Source: Brevibacillus_H sp049846925 (GTDB lineage Bacteria; Bacillota; Bacilli; Brevibacillales; Brevibacillaceae). From it: DNA of 64,000 nt. A model generated the notes under the pieces. It worked only from the letters and a program-made list of their open reading frames with translations, was not told the origin of the DNA and did not search any database. Where the stretch lies: positions 62,001-126,000 of the forward strand of contig NZ_JBNCMT010000001.1 in assembly GCF_049846925.1 (NCBI RefSeq), read 5' to 3'. Positions 60,265-64,000 of this stretch are shown piece after piece. The translations under genes were made by a program, and so were the position numbers. Position 1 is the first letter of the stretch, and every line of letters begins with the position of its first letter.

Positions 60265-60633
60265 TTAGAGAAAAAACTGACGACCAGCAACTATACCCAA
60301 GAAGACTCCGACAAGGCCAACGCCTAGACTCAAAACCGAGTACACGAACGCTCGTTCCCACATCCCACTTTGAATGAATTGAACGACTTCAAGAGAAAAG
60401 GTAGAGAAAGTCGTAAACCCACCCATGATGCCAGTTGTCAGAAAAATATAGAGAACAGGGGACATGATGCCCTTCTGCTTTCCCCAGACGAAAAACATAC
60501 CGATCAAAAGTGAACCCACACCGTTGGCCATCCATGTTCCGTAAGGCAAGTTAGGCTGGTTCAGCAACAAGGAAAGCATATAACGAAGCACGCTACCGAT
60601 AGCTCCACCAACAGCGACCGCAAGCCAATTCAT
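60265..60633 (-). CDS. crcB: CrcB/Fluc fluoride ion channel
   Basis: 122 residues from ATG 60633 (GGTGGAG site). Four helices; AVGGAIGSVLRYMLSLLL at 6-23, NGVGSLLIGMFF, the phenylalanine box region GGFTTFSTFSLEVVQFI, and GVFLGIVAGR at the end are the Fluc landmarks. It exports fluoride as a dimer. I looked for a fluoride riboswitch before it and did not find one. The second crcB copy often found in Bacilli is not in this window. Confidence 0.92.
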   Translation of the reverse strand: MNWLAVAVGGAIGSVLRYMLSLLLNQPNLPYGTWMANGVGSLLIGMFFVWGKQKGIMSPVLYIFLTTGIMGGFTTFSTFSLEVVQFIQSGMWERAFVYSVLSLGVGLVGVFLGIVAGRQFFL

Positions 60634-60676
60634 AGTATCTCCACCCACCTTTTATGTAACCAATCAACATACGACA

Positions 60677-60703
60677 GAAAAGCACCCGCTACAGAGGGGT
60701 GCT
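60677..60703 (-). terminator. Intrinsic terminator of ynzC
   Basis: AGCACCC/GGGTGCT stem, four T on the minus strand, 30-55 bases past the ynzC stop. Confidence 0.75.
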
Positions 60704-60732
60704 CATCGTTGAAAACCTGGGTTGACGCTATA

Positions 60733-60933
60733 TTAATGTTTTGGTCCTTTTTCTTCCTCAATATCTTCTACATATCGAATAGAATCAAGATTGAATTTGA
60801 GGGAGGTGCGTACAGCTTGAATATATTTCTGACGCAGTTCAGACTGTTCCTTGGCTTCTTCTTCGTTCAGTCCGACCTCTTTAGACTTTTTGGCTAATTC
60901 GTTGATTCGTTTGATCTCTTCATCTGAAACCAC
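60733..60933 (-). CDS. ynzC: DUF896 (YnzC-like) protein
   Basis: 66 residues from GTG 60933 with AAGGAGGG 9-11 bases before; the longer frame starts inside that site. SDEEIKRINELAKKSKEVGL, EEEAKEQSELRQKYIQAVRTS is the DUF896/UPF0291 pattern; in B. subtilis YnzC is an RNA-level or LexA-regulated small protein of unknown role. It sits after yneA in the same region as lexA, as in Bacilli, but separated by a 125-base gap. Confidence 0.85.
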   Translation of the reverse strand: MVSDEEIKRINELAKKSKEVGLNEEEAKEQSELRQKYIQAVRTSLKFNLDSIRYVEDIEEEKGPKH

Positions 60934-61058
60934 GATTTCGTTCCCTCCTTCCACATCAACGCATTCCTTTTAAAATCAGGAGATACGCTGCGTACTATCA
61001 TTTCATTATAGCACAAAGCTGGATGGGAGGAAGCTTGGAAAAAACGAAGAAACCTCTA

Positions 61059-61400
61059 TCAATTTCGAACAGGTATTTTCAAAGACTGTCCAGGATAAAT
61101 TAAAACATTCTCCAACCCATTCACTTCGATGATGTGATCAACTATCTCACGAATATCCGCATCAGCCGATTGGGAATGCTCCGTTGCCAATTGCCAGACA
61201 CTCTCACCTGCTTTCACTGTAACAACTTTATATTGAGTGGTATCCGCATTTACAGACCCAACCATCAAACTGCCCATCAGATAAAATACAATTCCTAATA
61301 ATAACGTGTACAAGATTGCCTGCCCACGAGTAATTCCGATTTTCACACGCTTACTGCCAGCTTTCTTCGCCTGCGGTTGATAATAAAGAGTTGCTTCCAT
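61059..61400 (-). CDS. yneA: YneA-like SOS cell division suppressor
   Basis: 113 residues from ATG 61400 (GGGGG 8 bases before). One membrane helix at about 27-46 (GQAILYTLLLGIVFYLMGSL), then a LysM domain from about 59 (YKVVTVKAGESVWQLATEH, then YPGQSLKIP). This is the plan of B. subtilis YneA, which halts division during SOS. It is divergent from lexA with three LexA boxes between them (61413, 61450, 61480), as expected. Confidence 0.88.
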   Translation of the reverse strand: MEATLYYQPQAKKAGSKRVKIGITRGQAILYTLLLGIVFYLMGSLMVGSVNADTTQYKVVTVKAGESVWQLATEHSQSADADIREIVDHIIEVNGLENVLIYPGQSLKIPVRN

Positions 61401-61412
61401 AACGACTACCCC

Positions 61413-61426
61413 CAAACATTCGTTCT
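61413..61426. promoter_or_regulatory. LexA box 1 (yneA side)
   Basis: CAAACATTCGTTCT, two mismatches from the CGAAC-N4-GTTCG pattern. It is just before the yneA start. Confidence 0.6.
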
Positions 61427-61449
61427 CATTTGTTGTTTTTATCATAATG

Positions 61450-61463
61450 CGAACGTGTGTTCA
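61450..61463. promoter_or_regulatory. LexA box 2
   Basis: CGAACGTGTGTTCA, one mismatch from CGAAC-N4-GTTCG. Between yneA and lexA. Confidence 0.8.
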
Positions 61464-61479
61464 TGTCAATAGAAAAAAA

Positions 61480-61493
61480 CGAACTTATGTTTG
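61480..61493. promoter_or_regulatory. LexA box 3 (lexA operator)
   Basis: CGAACTTATGTTTG, matching CGAAC-N4-GTTTG. It overlaps the -35 box of the lexA promoter, so LexA should block its own transcription. Confidence 0.85.
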
Positions 61494-61519
61494 TCGAACG
61501 CAAGATCCCATGGTATAAT
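61491..61519 (+). promoter_or_regulatory. lexA promoter
   Basis: TTGTCG, 17 bases, TATAAT, 35 bases before the lexA ATG. The -35 overlaps LexA box 3. Confidence 0.85.
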
Positions 61520-61553
61520 GTAGAAAAAGGTTCGAGAGAGTCGAGGTGTAATA

Positions 61554-62177
61554 ATGTCCAAGCTTTCTAATCGACAACAAGCGATTATTGACTTTATCCG
61601 TAGAGAAGTTAAAGATAAAGGGTATCCCCCATCCGTCCGTGAAATCGGTGAAGCTGTTGGACTAGCTTCCAGTTCTACTGTTCATGGGCATTTAGCTCGT
61701 TTGGAGAAAAAGGGTCTGATCCGTCGCGATCCTACCAAGCCACGGGCAATTGAGTTACTTGGTGACGGCGATCGTTATCAGGAAGATTTTGATATTTCAG
61801 TTGTTCGAGTCCCTGTGCTTGGTAAAGTTACAGCCGGACAGCCGATTACTGCTGTCGAACAAGTCGAAGAGTATTTCCCACTTCCTGAAAATCTCGTTTC
61901 TTCTGACAACGTCTTCATGCTGCGGGTATCAGGTGACAGTATGATTGAGGCAGGCATTCTCAATGGTGACTATGTCATCGTTCGCCAGCAAAACGTCGCT
62001 ACCAACGGCGATATCGTTGTTGCCATGACAGAAGAAGATGAAGCAACGGTTAAGCGCTTCTTCAAGGAAAAAACCCATTTCCGTTTGCAACCGGAGAATT
62101 CATCACTAGAACCGATCATCCTTCAATCCGTTTCTATCCTCGGCAAAGTGATTGGTGTCTACAGAAACATTCACTAG
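61554..62177 (+). CDS. lexA: LexA repressor
   Basis: 207 residues. N-terminal winged HTH (GYPPSVREIGEAVGLASSST), the cleavage site Ala94-Gly95 in KVTAGQP, catalytic Ser129 in GDSMIEAG and Lys167 in EATVKRF. It represses SOS genes by binding CGAAC-N4-GTTC boxes and self-cleaves with RecA. Three boxes lie upstream between it and yneA. Confidence 0.97.
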   Translation: MSKLSNRQQAIIDFIRREVKDKGYPPSVREIGEAVGLASSSTVHGHLARLEKKGLIRRDPTKPRAIELLGDGDRYQEDFDISVVRVPVLGKVTAGQPITAVEQVEEYFPLPENLVSSDNVFMLRVSGDSMIEAGILNGDYVIVRQQNVATNGDIVVAMTEEDEATVKRFFKEKTHFRLQPENSSLEPIILQSVSILGKVIGVYRNIH

Positions 62178-62190
62178 TGTCTACATAAGA

Positions 62191-62236
62191 AAAGCTTGGA
62201 AGCTGAACTCAAGGAGCAGCCACCAAGCTTTTTTCA
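62191..62236. terminator. Bidirectional intrinsic terminator
   Basis: AAAAGCTTGG/CCAAGCTTTT arms enclosing a 25-base loop, T run after on the plus strand. It lies between the convergent lexA and DUF456 genes. Confidence 0.8.
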
Positions 62237-62238
62237 TA

Positions 62239-62730
62239 CTAGAATATCGCAATAAAGAACCATGCAATCATCGTCAACTGGATGAACACTTTAACTACAG
62301 CACTACCGAGGAATGCGATCAGGGAACCGACCCCCACTTTGACCGCCTTATCTAGCGGCTGCTTCTGGATGAGCGTTTCAACAGCGATAATCAACGCAAA
62401 TGGCAACAGAATCATCCCGAAAGGCGGAATAATAAAGATCCCCAGCAAGATCCCAGCAATACCCGCAATGGATGACAATCTGGAACCACCAGATTTTTTC
62501 ACAAAATACAGGTTTGTCAACAAATCCGCTCCATAAGAGAACAAGCTTAAAATTCCCATCCCCCACCAAAACGACGGAGGCAAGCCCGCTGCTCCTGGAT
62601 CAACCAGAACAAACTGATAAAGCAAGAAACCAATCCATAACAAGATCAGATCAGGCAGCACCGGCAAGAAGATTCCCGCAATGCTGATCCCGAACAACAC
62701 TACAATCATAATCCATAACAATATCTCCAT
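62239..62730 (-). CDS. DUF456 membrane protein
   Basis: 163 residues, about five hydrophobic helices. The family segments GIFLPVLPDLILLWIGFLLY, SYGADLLTNLYFVKKSGGSRL and GILLGIFIIPPFGMILLPF match DUF456 (integral inner-membrane proteins of unknown role). It is downstream of nadE on the minus strand, separated by a terminator. Confidence 0.88.
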   Translation of the reverse strand: MEILLWIMIVVLFGISIAGIFLPVLPDLILLWIGFLLYQFVLVDPGAAGLPPSFWWGMGILSLFSYGADLLTNLYFVKKSGGSRLSSIAGIAGILLGIFIIPPFGMILLPFALIIAVETLIQKQPLDKAVKVGVGSLIAFLGSAVVKVFIQLTMIAWFFIAIF

Positions 62731-62802
62731 GGCAACCTCCTGAAATCACCCTATCATTCAATGTGAACACTAGTTGTTTACGTGGTATGTTTCCCAAAGT
62801 TT

Positions 62803-62838
62803 CAAAAACCCTTCTCTTGCACTTGGCAAAAGAAGGGT
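62803..62838 (-). terminator. Intrinsic terminator of nadE
   Basis: ACCCTTCT/AGAAGGGT stem, 15-base loop, T run on the minus strand. It starts 6 bases past the nadE stop. Confidence 0.8.
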
Positions 62839-62843
62839 CTGTA

Positions 62844-63662
62844 TTATTTCCACCACTGATCAAAAGGAGTGACAGGCAATTCCCGCTTGTGTTGGGTTGT
62901 TTTGTACCGTTTTTCAATGTTCGCTTTCACACCTGCATCAACGATGTTTCCTGTCAAATACTCATCAAGCTGATGATAAGATATTCCCAATTCATCTTCA
63001 TCGGCTCGTTGTGGCCTGTTATCCAACAAATCGGCTGTTGGCGTTTTCAAATAGAGTTTTTCAGATGCGTCCAATGCTCGCAAAAGCTCTCTGCCTTGAC
63101 CTTTTGTAAGACCTGTAAGTGGAAGAATATCTGCTCCGCCATCTCCAAACTTGGTGAAGAAACCAGTTATTGCTTCTGCCGCATGATCGGTCCCAATGAC
63201 CAAGCTATTTCGATCTCCTGCAATAGCATATTGAGCGATCATTCTCATTCTTGCTTTCACATTTCCTTTGTGAAAATCAGCCAACTCTTGACCAGTAACA
63301 TCACGGTGTGTAGATACAAGGGCATTTACAGAATCTTGAATGTTAAAAACAATCGTTTCGTCGGGTTTTATAAATACCAAAGCTTCCTGAGCATCATCTT
63401 CGTCTTTTTGTACTCCGTATGGCAATCGTACCGCACAGAATTTTGCATCATATCCTTCAATACGTAGCTCTTCTACCGCTAATTGAGCCAATCTTCCTGC
63501 TAATGTGGAGTCTTGCCCTCCACTGATTCCTAAGACAAAACCTTTTGCACCTGCCTTTTTACAATAAGCCTTTAGGAACTCTATTCGATTGCGAATTTCC
63601 TCTTTACTATTAATAGTTGGTTTGACATGCAAAGCGTCTATTATTTGTTTTTGAGTGTCCAT
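62844..63662 (-). CDS. nadE: NH3-dependent NAD synthetase
   Basis: 272 residues from ATG 63662, the same length as the B. subtilis enzyme; GAGGGG site 10 bases before it. PP-loop FVLGISGGQDSTLAGRLAQLA near 45-65, VIGTDHAAEAITGFFTKFGDGGAD, PQRADEDELGISYHQLDEYL. It amidates deamido-NAD with ammonia in the last step of NAD synthesis. The upstream gene is a NadD-like protein whose stop overlaps an alternative GTG, so the two form an NAD operon. Confidence 0.95.
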   Translation of the reverse strand: MDTQKQIIDALHVKPTINSKEEIRNRIEFLKAYCKKAGAKGFVLGISGGQDSTLAGRLAQLAVEELRIEGYDAKFCAVRLPYGVQKDEDDAQEALVFIKPDETIVFNIQDSVNALVSTHRDVTGQELADFHKGNVKARMRMIAQYAIAGDRNSLVIGTDHAAEAITGFFTKFGDGGADILPLTGLTKGQGRELLRALDASEKLYLKTPTADLLDNRPQRADEDELGISYHQLDEYLTGNIVDAGVKANIEKRYKTTQHKRELPVTPFDQWWK

Positions 63663-63679
63663 CTTATCTTTACCCCTCA

Positions 63680-64000
63680 CTATCGATAAAGTTTGTTGGT
63701 TTTAATGTAGTCGTAACAACAGTCTGGAACCAAGTATCGAGGTTCCCCTCCACGTTTGAATTCTTCACGAATATAGGTTGAACTGATTTCCATCGCCAAT
63801 CCTTTGTCGATCAAATGAAAAGTACTTCCATTATCGGCGTTTCGCAGAACAGGAGATTTGCTGATCGCTTTTAACATGTCGATCCCGTCTCTTGCCATGA
63901 CGATAAATTTGTTTTCATTGATTAAACCCTCTGCATTCTTCCATTTTCCCTCACCGATATCAACCAGCAAATCGGCTCCCATGATGAAATAAATTTCATC
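63680..64000 (-). CDS. nadD: NadD-like nicotinate-nucleotide adenylyltransferase, C-terminal part (runs off right edge)
   Basis: 107 codons to the stop; the frame continues past the ATG at 63982 to the window edge (codons DEIYFI before it), so the N-terminus is outside. YFIMGADLLVDIGEGKWKN and ISSTYIREEFKRGG are nucleotidyl-transferase landmarks: the ISSTxIR loop binds ATP phosphates. It makes deamido-NAD from nicotinate mononucleotide, the substrate of NadE, which follows at 17 bases. Confidence 0.88.
   Translation of the reverse strand, partial: DEIYFIMGADLLVDIGEGKWKNAEGLINENKFIVMARDGIDMLKAISKSPVLRNADNGSTFHLIDKGLAMEISSTYIREEFKRGGEPRYLVPDCCYDYIKTNKLYR

Noticed and set aside
60634..60732. 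Fluoride riboswitch before crcB
   Set aside because: Searched by eye for the crcB motif; only the ynzC terminator hairpin is present.
1..64000. CRISPR arrays, insertion sequences, prophage
   Set aside because: No regularly spaced direct repeats, transposase, integrase or structural phage gene seen.

Overview
The window looks like a chromosome segment of an aerobic, endospore-forming, low-GC Gram-positive bacterium. Brevibacillus or a close relative in the Paenibacillaceae is the best guess; this is an inference from gene content, not from a marker gene. Supporting signs are an SspP-type spore protein and a Spo0E-type phosphatase, the divergent yneA/lexA SOS pair with CGAAC-N4-GTTC boxes, Bacillus-type housekeeping genes (pdhABCD, nadE, yfmM, ytpQ, yfhH, ynzC, yuiD), strong AGGAGG ribosome binding sites with frequent TTG and GTG starts, and a lysine riboswitch. 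I see no phage, insertion sequence, CRISPR array or rRNA operon. Several starts were moved inward from the longest reading frame because a strong ribosome binding site sits at an internal codon.

Layout. 0-15 kb: scattered housekeeping and conserved unknown genes, including a short-chain dehydrogenase, YfhH, a UPF0756 membrane protein, an HD phosphohydrolase, YtpQ, a DUF3900 protein, a Ser/Thr kinase, a DEAD-box helicase, a phosphodiester glycosidase-like exported protein, and RidA and PhzF. A small zone of decay at 12.3-14.5 kb holds two gene tails, a frameshifted alpha/beta hydrolase and a gutted NADH dehydrogenase. 15.8-25 kb: a compact minus-strand fatty acid degradation cluster (quinone oxidoreductase, acyl-CoA ligase, acyl-CoA dehydrogenase, 3-hydroxyacyl-CoA dehydrogenase, enoyl-CoA hydratase, phosphotransferase, ComB-like protein, SDR). 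Its TetR regulator lies beside it, and matching palindromic operators sit before the regulator and before the first enzyme gene.

25-32.4 kb: a hemerythrin-like protein translationally coupled to a LuxR-type HTH protein, a secreted TIMP-like protein, an ABC-F ATPase, a HEPN-domain protein, spore genes and an unusual DUF5937 protein. 32.4-37.6 kb: the pyruvate dehydrogenase operon, with a structured repeat between pdhB and pdhC. 38.8-40.6 kb: a complete lysine riboswitch plus terminator ahead of an amino acid permease. 43-52.3 kb: a MalT-like regulator, a GNAT acetyltransferase, oligoendopeptidase F and a two-gene pyruvate:ferredoxin oxidoreductase in which alpha-beta and gamma-delta are fused. 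53.2-54 kb: repeats, a perfect hairpin and tRNA-Thr. 54.2-55.6 kb: an HTH-TPR regulator followed 4 bases later by a tiny exported-peptide gene, which has the layout of an RNPP quorum-sensing cassette. 55.8-64 kb: threonine aldolase, a membrane-anchored HTH protein, a cysteine-free HesB-like protein, HelD, CrcB, YnzC, the yneA/lexA SOS region, DUF456, NadE and the start of a NadD-like gene.

The most notable signals are the peptide-receptor cassette at 54201-55617 and a family of intergenic structured repeats (1041, 7346, 35351, 53318, 53645, 57772). Three to four of these carry a GTCGAC-flanked hairpin whose inner stem differs in sequence but keeps its pairing.
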